DNA of 64,000 bases from Sisyra terminalis (GCA_958496175.1 OY292275.1:19406001-19470000), one strand, 5' to 3'. Positions 51,005-63,635 are shown, counted from the first letter of the stretch. Numbers and translations are program-made. Notes: a model not told the origin generated them from the sequence alone.

Positions 51005-53939
51005 TTTTGCTTTTATTTAAATATTTTTTTTTATGTCTGTAAAAAAACTTAAAAGTTTTCTTAGTTTTTAAAGTTCCATTAATATATTTTTAAAAGGTTT
51101 TAATCCTCGTAGAATTGGCCAAAACGTAATAAATTGATCCAAAAAGGAGAAAAGTACTACCGCGATTCGACTTTTTCGCGATAAATGATCCTTGTCTCCA
51201 AAAATAAGTTCTTTCGATTTAATTGTGTCAAAATTTGATTAATTTAGAATTAAACACATTGTTTTGATTCAGTATCATTTGTTGTAAAAAAATAAATAAA
51301 TATCTTTAATACAATTATTTTCAATGTTCCCAGAATTTATTAAAACTTACAATAGAATTATTTCAATGCATTGAGGAAATATTTTATTTAAGCTGCAAAC
51401 TACATACATTTTTTTTGTAAATGTGTTTATACAAAAGTTTTACAAATATGTCGTTAGAAATTGGTTTCTTCTGCATTTGATAGTTTAAACATAACAAATA
51501 TCGGAGAAAAGAAACATATTTTATTCAAGTATTCAATTTATTCACTTGTAATTAGTTTATGGCTCAAGTTTTCATAACAAATCCTTATTTTTATTAACTA
51601 GAAAGTTTATTCCTAATAAATCTATGCTCATTTAATTTTCTTTTTATTACATTCATAACTGCTTATAGTTACTACACTTGAAAGATTTATAAAGTTATTA
51701 ACTATAATATTTGTAATTGTAATTTTCCTAGAAAAATCTAAATGTTAAACTGCTTAATTTCTATATTGGAATTTTAAATGTTATACTTTGTAATATACCA
51801 TCAAAATAAAGTTGTTAAATAATTAATTTGTTTGAAAAGAAATTTTTCAACTTTTTCTTCAAATCGTAAACCTTTGTATCTATGTGTAAATAATTTTTGA
51901 ATTACATACATTACGTGTGCAACAACGATAAATGGTTTTTAAAATTGTTTTAAGAAATTAAGACAAACTTCTATGATGTTTAAAATAGAGCTTAGCGATA
52001 GTTTTTTCACTGTTAGTACGTCTTATACAAGAACAGAAAATTTATGATTTTAAAGCTATAAATGAAAATGGAAACGGCTGAAGTTACTTTATTTTATTAC
52101 CTATACTATAAGAACTTCGATTTTAAAATACAAAATAGATTTTTTTACATTTTAACAGAAAATAATCACGCTGTTATAAAAGTGACATTTTTCGTTCATA
52201 AAATATGTGGTTGGATATTTACCAGAATATTTAATTATTTTTGATAAATTCTTTTTATAATGAGTAACTATTAATGAAGTTCCTTTAAAAATGAGTAATA
52301 AATTATTTCTTATTTATCATTTTGCTTGATTGCAATTCATTAAGTCATAATTATATTTGCTGTTTGTGACAAAAAATTTAAGAAAAAATAATGTTTTGGT
52401 ATTATTAAAACAAGTTCACTAGTTTATTAAACTTAATTTTCAGTGCTGATATCACATCATTCATTTCGTTATTAATTTATTATTTATGCTTTACTTGAGG
52501 TGAGTTTTTTTCTTTGCATACCTTTTATTTTAGGATTGAGTTATGAAAACCAAAATATACAATCTTTCAATTTTTTCGGCTTTGATATTTAAACATTATA
52601 TGCTTGTTATTTGAAATTATTCGGTTCAGAGTTCTAGAAGAGTTTTTATCCGTTTAAAGATTTGATGAAATAACTCGGGTAAGTTTTGTTTTGTTAGATA
52701 GTGATTTACACAAATATTTAACGTCGCTAGTTTCTCAAAAGTGGGAATATCCTTGAATGATTCATACAGTAACATGAACTAGTTTTGCGTGGAAGGTAAC
52801 ACAGGCTTAAACTACTTATTGAGTAAATTTATAATTATTAACTGATTGCATTAATAAATTCAGTCAATTAAAAATTGAAAAAGGTGAAAAATGTTCACCC
52901 CTTCTCTCAAAAACGATTTTTAAGTGATAAGTATTGGGTGAAATAATTGATAAAGCAAGGATACATTTTTCAGAAATCGTGTAAGGAAATTATAGTTTTA
53001 TAAAATTAAGAACCTACTAAAATTTTAGTGTTGAGCCCTTAATGCAAATGGAAGATATTACGAAAGAGAAATATCTTGAAACTTATTTTCTCTATCACAA
53101 TACAGAAATGGTAAATACTACCTTTCTTAAAAAAAAGAAAAGGAAAATGATAATAAAATATATTAATGACTAATTAATCAATTTTCCCAAATTAGTTTCT
53201 GTAATAACTCATTATTTAATGGTCTCAATACTAATCTTTAAGCCGCCACCAAAGTGCCAATAAATCAATTTTATGAAAATTAATTATAGCCACATTGTTA
53301 TTTTTCACTATCTTAAAAAAACGGTTATTAATTAATTTCGATGATGTTTCAAAACTGTGCTTATTTTCGTTTGGAAAAACAAACAATGCAATATGTATTC
53401 CTACGCATTTATTAGATTTATTAATATCTACAACAAAATGCATTTGTTTATTTATTATACTCGTACATATATTGAAAAACTTTAAAATAAATATTCATAA
53501 ATATCATATATTTCGATAAATAAAACGTGATGTTGAAAATAAATTTATAATTTTTTGTAAACATACGTTTTATTGATCGCAGAAATTGACAATAAATGTT
53601 TTATTTTAAATGGTTAATTTATGTGTAAACATGATACAAAAAACATTGTAATAAAAATCAGACTTTTTTGTTTTTCTAATTCGGTTTTGAAGAAGTGATA
53701 TACGTTTTTAGTTAGTCGGTACTTGTTTGAATTAAGAAAATGTATTTTCTTTGTAATAACTTTTTACGGGCAAGCTACTTGTCGGCCTATAAAGTTTAAT
53801 TTGGAAATATCTTGGCGTGGAAAAAAGTAGAATAAAAATTGCAACGAATTCTTTTGGAACGAAATATTTAAAATGTACGAGTATTCCATTGAAATAAGTA
53901 CGTGAACGCTATTTTCTTGTTCAAAATCAATCAGTCTGT

Positions 53940-54270
53940 CTATTTATAAACCGTATAGAACGACCTATTCATCTGACACGCTTTGTTCGACAATAGCGTT
54001 TGGCACTTGAGGCATTTAATTATTCAGCCATCGTATTGACAACAGAGGCCCACAGTGGCCCATCATCCAGGCCCGCAAACAACACAAAGACATATCTACA
54101 CGTTCAGTTCTCGACGACAAATTAACCCTCATTCTCACACTAATCCACCTAGTCTTACATAAACATAGCGGATTTTGTATTCAAGCGTATTTTATTCTGG
54201 TTTTAAACACGATTAGGGTCTCATTGTAAACGCTGCAGATCAATATTTAAGTTCATTCCTTTAAGTGCTC
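53940..54270. other. GC-richer patch before the LINE, unexplained
   Basis: The sequence includes GAGGCCCACAGTGGCCCATC and CCAGGCCCGC, and later CCACCTAGTCTTACATAAAC. Composition is unlike the flanks, and no ORF or family was recognised. It ends about 270 bases before the Jockey-type insertion, outside its target-site duplication, so it is not part of that element. It may be a decayed older insertion or a regulatory block. Confidence 0.25.
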
Positions 54271-54535
54271 CACCATCATATTTTATTTTTCAAGCCAAAT
54301 TTAACAACAGCAAAGTCATTTATTTTATCCGTTGGAATCTAGGATTAAAAACAACATAATTGATGTTTATTATTGAAACAAATCTGTATGGTCCCAATCA
54401 TTTGCAGTCAAATTAAAATTTAACTATTCGAAACTATATTGCAAAATCTCGATCAAAAAAAAAAAAATGGATTATGTACTTTAGTACTCACGTGAGAAGT
54501 TATATTTATTGGTCGTAATAAGAAAAAATGTTTTT

Positions 54536-54549
54536 AATCCACTGCCATT
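54536..54549. repeat. Left target-site duplication of the Jockey-type LINE
   Basis: AATCCACTGCCATT here is repeated perfectly at 58793-58806. The two copies flank the LINE exactly at the expected places (5' UTR start and A-rich 3' end). Fourteen bases is in the usual range for LINE target-primed insertion. Confidence 0.85.
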
Positions 54550-54580
54550 CGGTGATTAACCAGCAAAGTGAGAGGACGAG
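54547..54580 (+). promoter_or_regulatory. Internal promoter of the LINE: initiator plus downstream promoter element
   Basis: CCATTC at 54545-54550 fits the insect initiator (YYANWY) with A at 54547 as +1. GGACG at 54574-54578 fits the downstream promoter element RGWYV at exactly +28 to +32. TATA-less promoters with this spacing are known for Drosophila Jockey-clade elements, where they lie wholly inside the transcribed element. If +1 is 54547, three bases of the duplicated ATT may be part of the element, with microhomology at the junction. Confidence 0.55.
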
Positions 54581-54754
54581 TATCAAATTGTTGATTGTTA
54601 TTCATTTAAAACTCATCACAAATAAAAATTAAAAGTGTGCTGCAGAAATCTAAAAATCAAACTGCGACGTGCAAAAGTTAGCCAGTTCAACAGCTGTGTG
54701 CCTCGCCGGTCTCACCCGTGCGGGTGAGTACAAGTTTTCTTTACTTTAACAAAA

Positions 54755-55913
54755 ATGGAAAACGACACAGATCTCAACAGCGATTCAGAAATACTAGCGA
54801 AACACTGGACCCAGGCTAAATCTCGCAAGCGAGTTGTTGCTGTTCGAACAACAAACAATAAATTCGCCAAATTAACGACACAAAATCGATATCAAGTCCT
54901 CTCATCCAGCGAGGATGAAGAAAATGAAATGCCAGAGCAAAACCCAATAAAAATTCCCCCAATCTTTGTTCACGACGCTAACAATTACCAAAAACTAGTC
55001 GATGATATCACAAAATTGCAAATCATAGATTTCACTGTTTCGCAAAAAAAACAAAAATGTTTTCAAAATAAATCTTACTAAAATCGACGACTTTCGCAAC
55101 TTGACCAAATTTTACGATTCAAATAAAATAAACTACCACACATTCAAAAACCCGACCAACAATAACCTATCTGTTATCATCCGAAACGTTCCATACTCGT
55201 TGAAAGAAGAAGAAGTTATGGAAATACTAAAAAATAATAATTACCCGGTAATAAACGTAACCAGACTGCATAATAGAGACAAAAAACCAACTCCACTGTG
55301 CGCTGTGCTAATGCCTAAAACAGAAGAAGGACTCAAAATCTTTGAGCTAAAACATCTGGACAGAGCAGTGGTCTACGTCGAGGCCCGCCGAAAAAACCCA
55401 AATACTCCACAATGCACCAATTGTCAGCGTTTCGGCCACACTAAAAATTATTGTCGCCTAAACGCCAGATGCGTCAAGTGCGATAAACATCACAAATTTA
55501 CCGAATGTGATAAAAAGCCGGAAGAGCCGCCAAAATGTGTAAACTGCGGGGGTACGCACCCAGCAAACTATAGAGGATGCCCCTATTACAAAAACTCGTT
55601 CCGAAGCGCCCGATCAAATATAAACACCCAGTCCCCCAAAATCCAAACTCACAGGAATTCCGTTCCAAACATCAATCCCGCTTCTTACGCGTCCATGTTA
55701 AAAAATAATTCTCCCTCTCAACATCACACCATAAATGCACCAAACAGCACAATACCCGAGCAAACTCAGCCAAACTCAACACATATACCATTCGAGACAA
55801 GCACCATTATCCCCATGGTAGTAAACTTCATTCTCAACCTCATACGTCCTCACCTACCAGAAATTACAACAATGTTCATGTCCTTTCTAACCACCCATTC
55901 ACCTAACAACTAA
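54755..55913 (+). pseudogene. Jockey-type ORF1 (Gag-like, three zinc knuckles), one frameshift
   Basis: The ATG at 54755 has good context (ACAAAAATGG). The first 95 or so codons give an acidic/basic leader (LSSSEDEENEMPEQ) and the ORF1 signature IKIPPIFVHDANNYQKLVDD. In the A-run at 55044-55051 the frame must advance by one base; the unshifted frame reaches a stop at 55079-55081. The second frame then carries an RRM-like segment (LSVIIRNVPYSLKEEEVMEI) and three zinc knuckles. These are CTNCQRFGHTKNYC, CVKCDKHHKFTEC and CVNCGGTHPANYRGC, followed by a polar Asn/Ser/Pro-rich tail to the stop at 55911-55913. ORF1 proteins bind the element RNA and chaperone it. The break is most simply an added A in the homopolymer; an assembly error or a translational slip at the A-run cannot be excluded. 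Confidence 0.88.
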
Positions 55914-55935
55914 ATCCAAACGCAAAAAAAAAATC

Positions 55936-58626
55936 ATGCCTCCTACTCCTATGCTTATCCTTCTCAACTGGAATGCCGACGGCATCAAGGAAAAAAGAAG
56001 CGCTTTCATCGAGTTTCTACACCGTCACAGAGTAGACATAGCCTGTATCTCGGAAACGCATCTACTACATCATGAAACATTCAAAGTAGCGGGATACATC
56101 ATTCATAGAGAAGACAGAGAAACAGATTTTGCATCCGGAGGAGTAGCCATACTGATAAAAAAGAATATCGAACATCATCACGTCACCCTACCAACAATGT
56201 TAAATATCGAGGCCGTCAAGATCAAAATTGAGTCATCAACCATTAGACCAATCAATATAATAGCCGCTTACAAAAGACCAAACGTCAGACTAGAAACACT
56301 AGAAATTTCAACACTTTTCAACGAGTCAAGTCCTACCATCCTGCTTGGTGATCTCAACTGCAAACATACGTCCTGGGGGTGTATTAAAACAAATCCCAAC
56401 GGTATTAAGCTAAGAAAAGCTGCATCTGAAAATTCACTCATCGTATGTGCACCAAACAAACCAACCCACTACCCTTACAGACAAGAACATACGCCGGACA
56501 TTCTTGATATTATGGTACAGAAAGACGTTGTCAACCACATGAGGCAGGAAGTGATCGATGAACTGGACTCAGACCACAATCCAGTGATAATCTCAGTACT
56601 GGACGTTAAAGTAGGATATAAATCCGCAACTAACCTTACCCGTTTTCACTGCTGGGACACTTTTAAAAAACTTCTCACAAGTACCAACTTTCCGGTTCAT
56701 ATGCTTCTACAAAACCCAAACAACATAGACGAATCAATTTCTATTATTACAAAATCAATAAACGAAGCAGCTAGATTATCTGAACTGAATATTAATAAAA
56801 AAGGAAATCAACACTCTACTTATAGGGATATTCCGATAAAAATAAAAAAAATGATCCAGGAAAAAAATAAAATGAGGCGCATGTGGCAAAGAACAAGAAA
56901 TCGGATTTACAAAAGAGAATTTAATAATCTTGTTCATCTTGTGAGAAAGGAACTGGAAAACTTCACCAACAACCACTATCAAAAATATCTTGAAGACATT
57001 CATCCAGAGGACCACCAAATATGGAAGACAACCAAAGCTATCTTACAGAAAAAAAGTCAAATCCCTTCTCTGCAAGAAGAAGGACATACATATGACTCCA
57101 TCAAGGATAAGTGTTCTGGATTTTCAAACTTTTTTGGAAAGGTCTTCAATCAAACCTGCGTACAATCCGACCCTAATTCCTATAATCATATCCAAATCCC
57201 AGAGAACCAAGTAGAATTTGTAACTCCATCCGAATTGAAACAACAAATTAAGGCTCTAAAGTCAAAAAAATCTCCTGGCCCCGATCAAATCACTAATTCA
57301 ATGCTAAAAAACTGCCCAAACAAAATAATATCCTTTCTTACATCTATCTTTAATCTATGCCTAAGCACAGGATACTTTCCCTCCACCTGGAAAAAAGCTC
57401 ACATAGTTGTTGTCCATAAAAACTCAAAACCCAAAAATAAAATCACAAGCTATCGGCCGATCAGCCTGCTCAGCACACTGTCCAAGTTATTCGAAAGAAT
57501 CATCAAGCAACGGCTTCACACTTGGATAGAACTCAACCAAATTCTACCCAACACGCAATTTGGATTTAGGCCTCACCACTCCACTTCGCAACAAATCTTA
57601 AGAATAGTAGAAATAATCGAAAGGGGTTTTGAAGAAAAAAAATACTCAGTGGGTTTGTTCTTGGACGCGACGCAAGCGTTCGATCGAGTTTGGCATCAAG
57701 GGCTACTCACAAAGCTTCAGAACTATCATACCCCAGAGTATCTATACAACATAATTTCTTCATTTCTGAGCAACCGATGCTTCCAAATCAAAATGGACGA
57801 TCAGCTATCAGAGGAAAAGCATATCCACTCGGGGGTACCTCAGGGATCAGTATTGGGTCCAATCCTATTCAATCTGTACGTTGCGGACCTTCCGTCACCA
57901 GACCACTGCATAATCTCAATGTACGCGGATGACATCGCCATCTTCAACCTGGACAAAGATCTTCAAAGGGCCGTTCAGAAAACCCAGCAGTCAATCAACC
58001 ACCTATCTTCCTGGTTCAGTAGATGGAAAATTCTCATAAATCCATCTAAAAGCGTCGCAAAAATTTTCTCTCTAAGACGTTTCTCCAACCAATTGGAGCC
58101 TATTGTGTTGGATCACATGGAAATTCCGTGGTGTGAGAAAAAAATGCCTGTTAAATATCTGGGTATACTTCTGGACTCGAAATTAACCTGGCAAAACCAC
58201 ATCTCAAATAAAATCAGAGAAGCCAACACACGACTCATCCAACTATACCCACTTATCAACAGAAGGTCTCGTCTAAGTATGGAATGTTCACTGATGATAT
58301 ACAAATCAGTCATTAGACCACTTCTCACATACTCTTGCGCAGTCTGGCTTCCATCCTCAAAGAAAAATCATAATGAGCTACAGGTGTTCCAAAATAGAGT
58401 CTTGAGGATTATCACCAAAGCTCCATGGTATGTGAGAAACAACCAAATCCATCATGAAATGAGCGTTCCATACTTAAAAGACTTTCTAACCGCACTCACA
58501 AGGAACTTCCTTAACGGCCTAGAAAATTGTCCTAGTGCAGTAGAACTAGGCTTGGGAGAAACCATAAAACATAGAAGGCTGAAGCGGAAACTACCACAAG
58601 AGCTCCAAGAAGTAGTAGATGTTTGA
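55936..58626 (+). CDS. Jockey-type ORF2: AP-like endonuclease and reverse transcriptase, 896 aa
   Basis: This frame is intact and encodes the enzyme for target-primed reverse transcription. Residues 1-225 form an apurinic-type endonuclease: NWNADGIKEK (N13), SETHL (E40), GGVAIL, AAYKRP (Y112), LGDLNCKHTSW (D139, N141), and SDHNPVI (D213, H214). The reverse transcriptase spans about 430-740. Its motifs are SPGPDQI, SYRPISLLSTLSKLFERII, QFGFRPHHST, FLDATQAFDRVWH (catalytic D577), GVPQGSVLGPILFNLYVADL, MYADDIAIF (YADD 663-666) and KYLGILLDSKLTW. The C-terminal part has AVWLPSSKK and a cysteine-poor tail with no RNase H domain. Length is close to the 916 residues of Drosophila Jockey. All catalytic residues that can be checked are present, so the protein could be active, though ORF1 of this copy is broken. 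ATG at 55936 follows ORF1 by 22 nt. Confidence 0.96.
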   Translation: MPPTPMLILLNWNADGIKEKRSAFIEFLHRHRVDIACISETHLLHHETFKVAGYIIHREDRETDFASGGVAILIKKNIEHHHVTLPTMLNIEAVKIKIESSTIRPINIIAAYKRPNVRLETLEISTLFNESSPTILLGDLNCKHTSWGCIKTNPNGIKLRKAASENSLIVCAPNKPTHYPYRQEHTPDILDIMVQKDVVNHMRQEVIDELDSDHNPVIISVLDVKVGYKSATNLTRFHCWDTFKKLLTSTNFPVHMLLQNPNNIDESISIITKSINEAARLSELNINKKGNQHSTYRDIPIKIKKMIQEKNKMRRMWQRTRNRIYKREFNNLVHLVRKELENFTNNHYQKYLEDIHPEDHQIWKTTKAILQKKSQIPSLQEEGHTYDSIKDKCSGFSNFFGKVFNQTCVQSDPNSYNHIQIPENQVEFVTPSELKQQIKALKSKKSPGPDQITNSMLKNCPNKIISFLTSIFNLCLSTGYFPSTWKKAHIVVVHKNSKPKNKITSYRPISLLSTLSKLFERIIKQRLHTWIELNQILPNTQFGFRPHHSTSQQILRIVEIIERGFEEKKYSVGLFLDATQAFDRVWHQGLLTKLQNYHTPEYLYNIISSFLSNRCFQIKMDDQLSEEKHIHSGVPQGSVLGPILFNLYVADLPSPDHCIISMYADDIAIFNLDKDLQRAVQKTQQSINHLSSWFSRWKILINPSKSVAKIFSLRRFSNQLEPIVLDHMEIPWCEKKMPVKYLGILLDSKLTWQNHISNKIREANTRLIQLYPLINRRSRLSMECSLMIYKSVIRPLLTYSCAVWLPSSKKNHNELQVFQNRVLRIITKAPWYVRNNQIHHEMSVPYLKDFLTALTRNFLNGLENCPSAVELGLGETIKHRRLKRKLPQELQEVVDV

Positions 58627-58792
58627 CCACAAGATCAAAAACCAAACAACAAATAAAAAATACAAAAGACAGAGGAATGAAGTTCGACTCCTCCAGCTAC
58701 TGAAACGCCGCTAAAGACCAATTGCCCGACATCACCACCATGATATAGCGACACACCGCTGAACTGGTGCAAAATACACAAAAGTCCACAAA
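58627..58792 (+). other. 3' UTR of the LINE
   Basis: From the ORF2 stop to the right target-site copy. It contains AATAAA at 58652-58657, and the GC-richer CGACTCCTCCAGCTACTGAA. The end is A-rich (AATACACAAAAGTCCACAAA) in place of a simple poly(A), so the reverse transcriptase of this family may recognise this sequence directly. Confidence 0.75.
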
Positions 58793-58806
58793 AATCCACT
58801 GCCATT
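58793..58806. repeat. Right target-site duplication of the LINE
   Basis: AATCCACTGCCATT, identical to 54536-54549. See the left copy. Confidence 0.85.
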
Positions 58807-59985
58807 GCATCTTCCGGTTGTGCTTGATAGTATAGCAGTTATTAGGAGTTTGTGATAACTGAAACATAAAACAACTTTAAACACAATTTTTGCTTTTAAT
58901 GCCAATATAGTAAGCAAATGTTTGTATGGCGGCAAAGACAAAACGAAGAACGTGAACACATACACGTGAGTGTAATACAAACATAATAAATATTGTCTCA
59001 AACTTGAACTAACTAATTATTGTCATTGGTTTCAACTGTCATTTCGTTTTCATTCATTAGCCAATTTTTGCTATTTGTCTGTTTTGTCAGTGCTGGGCTG
59101 TAAATATTTTCCCGACAGTTCTTAATTTTCAAATAATACCTCTTTGCGACATCAATACCTGGCAATGTTGCATTTTCTACTTTGTTTTTAATGTAGTCCG
59201 TGATTTTTCATTTAATTCAGTTCTTAAATCATATAATTTTCCCTTTTGTTAGTAAATTTTCATTATGGCCTGATTAACTCGTGAACCAAATTAAAAAAAA
59301 AAGAAGAAAATGCATCATTACCATATATTGGTGTCGCTAAAAAGAGACTTGAACCAAATTGGCTATTTATACATATTGCATGTATGCACATTTCGCTATT
59401 TGTACATACTGTATAGTACTCCACATTATAATACACAATTGACAATTTATAAACGACAAATTATAAACAATTTATATACAAACAAATTTATAAATGTGTA
59501 TGTTACATATATGAACTAACTGTTTATCAATGCTGCATTGTAGTCATAAACTATCATGTATAGATTTAAATAAACAGTCAATTGTAAATACATACAGTTT
59601 GTCTAAATAGTATTGTGTGTACCTACAACTAATACAAATAGTGCCATAGTAAAAATTAATTTAATACAATAGTAATTGAATATTTTTATTACTCATTTAT
59701 ATCTTCATATTGCATTGAATGATTTCAAAAAAATACCTTTCTTTTTTATGTTTTGAAACTTTTGTGTATTAATATAGATATGGTTCAAATTATAAAAATT
59801 TAAAATGTTAAGTTCGACGATATTGATGTTTTTATTATAAATTAACAACTGTTGGTGACTGTTACTTCGTCATTGATAAATTCAGTTGCTTTCTCTTACT
59901 TAAAAACTAAAAACATGTGCTAACGATCGACTTGATCGCCTTGGCTGCGTTTTTTAGTGCTATCAAAATCGCTCTCAACATCAGC

Positions 59986-60003
59986 CAACTTCAGTCTGAA
60001 GTT
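59986..60003. repeat. Short perfect palindrome in a GC-richer patch
   Basis: AACTTCAG followed by TCTGAAGTT forms an inverted repeat inside a more balanced stretch (about 59925-60055, with GATCGACTTGATCGCC at its start). No gene was recognised. It may be a transcription-factor site or part of an unidentified element. Confidence 0.4.
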
Positions 60004-63000
60004 GCTAGCTAAACGTTTCCGAGCAACTTCCTACTGTAGCGACGGCTTTCCCCTTTATAAAAATTCTGTTTGATTTTTTTTTTCATAATGCCGCTAAAGA
60101 AATATAACTTCAATAATAAATTTCTAGTGCCTTAAGTGTTTTAAAAGCTAAACAACAATTAATTCAGATTTTTACTGAACGACCGCAACTTTATCAAAAG
60201 TCATTTATTTTATAAGTAATTAATTTTAATAGTTCCTTGTAAAAATATTACAAGTTAATAAATTAGTGTCCATATTATGACAAGTTTGTTATCAAACTTT
60301 TAAAAATAGATTAAAGTTAATTATTTTCATAAATTTTTGAAATAATTGTTTAGGTACTTATCTTTTTTTCATACTAAAAAATGTGCATGGTAATTTAATA
60401 TATAAACCTAGTTTTTTTTCTTTGCATTCTTTTTACTATATATACCTAAATACCAGTTGTTTGCAAATGATTTTTGATCTATTGTTTACCTTGTTTTGAA
60501 ATGGAAATACCAATTTGTCTACCAATATTTAAATACCAATTTTTATATTTGTATATTTAATATTTGTATACCATTTTTTTTTGCTGATTCATAACTAGTC
60601 TCTGGACAGTTTCGATTCCATAACTATTGTTGTCTGGAAAGTTCTTACTTAGTAGGTGGATAAAGACAAATTTGAATTTTCTACTGAAAAATCCTAATGA
60701 TTCTGAGGGGATGATATTTTTAAATTGTCTGAAAGACGGAGAATAGAGTGACTATTACATAATATAACAATATTAATTCACAACTTAAATATGCTACGAT
60801 TCAATTTTCATTCAAAATCGGTTCGAACATAACGGATATAAGCAATGAAAAAAAAAGAAATCATTAATATTAATTTCTAAAAAATAAATAGTATTTAAGT
60901 CTTAACGCCAGGTGGTTCTTAAAAATTTTGATACGATAAGTACATAAAACGAAGAAAATTAAAAATAAACATGAAAAAGAAAATTCTTTTATCCTGCAAT
61001 GTGAACATTATTAATGATAAAAAAACATCGATACCGCTGTCATCATATTTTCCGTTTACCTATTAAATTAATGTTTAGATTACCTTATCGTTTATAGAAT
61101 ATCGATTAACAACTGGAAAATTTTAAACGGTTTTGTATCGATGTCCAAATATGTAAAGTTCATGTATCTTTAATTTAACGCTGCCCATTGTTCTGTTAAA
61201 CATATAAAACTATTTAAAACCAAAAAGGATCTTAAAGGTGAAAAATTAAATTATCTTATTAATAGTAAAAATCAACAGTCGGAGCCAAACCAATTGCTAA
61301 AGCAATGGTTCTTAACCATTAAAGTTGAAGGTACAATTAGAGTTGAAGGTATTGGCGCTCATTAGTTTCATATGCGCATTTACCGAACCATTCTTAATTG
61401 GAAAAATAAAATATGATTTTTTCAAATTTGAATCATACAAAATGAACAAAAGCATTAAGAACCCGTCGAACCCGCGAGACCGACTCACCAAACTCCAAAC
61501 ACAAAACTTTTTATTTTTTTGAAAGTGAAATTTATATTTATTGATTTTATTGATTATGTTAAAACTATCTTCTTCGCCTCAGTTTAACAATTAGTTGATA
61601 AATAATATATACACTAATTAAAAATCTTTTGAAACTTTTGTTTTTCAATTTTATATCAGAGATGAGTTAAAAAGTTAACGTCTAAATAATCCCAATAAAA
61701 AAAAAAAAAACAAAACGATACTTAAAACCGAATCTTATAATAAATTTGAAAAAAAATAACAATAAGAAGTTAATAAGACACAATTATTTAGTAACAAGGA
61801 AGATATTAAATTATAATATTGTGTCTTATTGAAATTTTAAAAAAGTATGATTTCCAGCAATTCAAAAAAAAAATATATTTTATATTTTTAAGCATCCGGA
61901 AAATGAATTTCCTTCGTTTTTCAATGACTAAAAAATTATTGTTTCCCTTGAACAAAGGCAAAAGAGCAGAAGAAGATTCGTAATTACTGGGTGAAAGCTC
62001 AAAACTAGTACGAAATTTGGGACTTATTTTGTTCTAATTGCCGTATTTTTTGGTTTATTGTTAGATGAAAAAATTAATTTGAAAACTAAAAAAAAACTAT
62101 CATCTCGTACTTTTCTACCGGTACCTATAAACGATTCTATTTTTCACTCCAAAATAGGACCAACAAAATCGAACTACTTAGTGAAAAGTTCGCTTTGTTG
62201 AACAAAAAAAAATACACCCGTCGAATTCAAGACCTGGATTTTTGTCGGTTAAAAATATGAAGTTTTTGCTTTAAAAATAACAGAAATAAAACTTAAATAC
62301 CAATTCTATTCATAAATATTCTCAATTTTTCAAAAGTTCGACGTAAGAAAGTTAACAAGAACTTTTCAAGAAAGAGTAAAGTACTGGTTATCATTATTTT
62401 TTTTAAAACGTGATACCTTTTAAAGCTCTGAAAGTAATATATTTTCTGAAATGAATATTGGTAATATTTTATTATTTCCGTTGTAAAATCAAGTCAATTA
62501 AAACGAACATTTTTTATTGCAAACTTTTAAACGTATTTTAACAGTTTGTTGCTATAAAACTTTCAGAACTACTGATATTCCGATAGTTGCAGTCTTAAAG
62601 ATTAATAGAAAAGTGAAGAAAATATTTAATAAACGTAAAAAGTTTGTTAAAATCGTGCTGCTTTTAAAATTTCAAAGTGAAAAGTTGCAACAACCTGTGA
62701 ATGACATGTTTGTTGAATTTCTTTCTTTGTAAATGGTAATAGAAACTTTAAAGCTGTAAAACTATAACGAAGCAAATAAAATAAAAGTTTTTCACATAAG
62801 TTAAAACTCAATCTATCAATTTATGCACTACACTGTAATTTCTAACAAAACAAAGAGAAATAGTCTTTTCATCCCAAGAGTTTTGTAATACCAATACTAG
62901 TTGGCTTTAAAAAATAAAAATTAAGAATAATGCAACTGAAAATCTTAATGAAATTAGTCATTTATTTGTCACATAGTAACTTGTCAGATTTCAAAGAATC

Positions 63001-63635
63001 GACAATTATAAGATTGTACATTTGAATTAATTCAGAACATACATTACAGTCGTATGTACATAAATTGATTGATGTAAATAGGAAATTATAAAGTATATTT
63101 CATTCAAAAAATCGAGGATAACAAATTTGATAAACTAAAACTGTGATTTTCAATAACTTATTATTCATACTTATGTTGGCTACATCTGTTTTCATTATAA
63201 AAATAATTTAAAATGATATAAATATTTCCAACGATTTTCCTTTAAGCAATTATTTTAAAATCTACTTTTACTTACTAGTTGTCCAATAAAAATGAAAATT
63301 TGTTATAAATAAATTTGAAATTTAATTTACTTAATTTAAACCATTTTGCCAAAATCATTTTATTTTGATTGTTTTTTTTTATTGTCTTTTTTACCACTGT
63401 AACGAAAAAATTTTTTTTCAAAAATAAAAACATTTTACAATTGCTTTCTGATGAAAAGGAAAATCTTATACAGAAAACTTAATCACATATAACTTATACA
63501 AATAAAGCTGAAAATAAAATATTTTTTAAAATTAATATGCTAAAAAAAGTACAAGCTTTCGTATATAATTAAGGTACCTACATAAATCTGCATTACCCAC
63601 GCGGATGAACAAAGTATTTAATATAATGTTTGACA

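Larger units (their letters stand above)
54550..58792 (+). mobile_element. Nearly full-length Jockey-clade non-LTR retrotransposon (about 4.24 kb)
   Basis: The element is delimited by a perfect 14-bp target-site duplication. It has a 205-bp 5' UTR with an internal promoter, a frameshifted ORF1 (nucleic-acid-binding Gag-like protein), a 22-nt spacer, an intact 896-codon ORF2 (endonuclease plus reverse transcriptase, no RNase H), and a 166-bp 3' UTR ending in an A-rich stretch without a long pure poly(A). Two ORFs, no RNase H and these lengths match the Jockey clade. The sense strand is strikingly A-rich. It lies in sense orientation in the CELF intron. Perfect flanks and an open ORF2 indicate a recent insertion, or one kept in an otherwise young family. 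Confidence 0.9.

Noticed and set aside
56268..58328. Minus-strand and alternative plus-strand frames within the LINE ORF2
   Set aside because: Shadow frames of the intact 896-codon ORF2.
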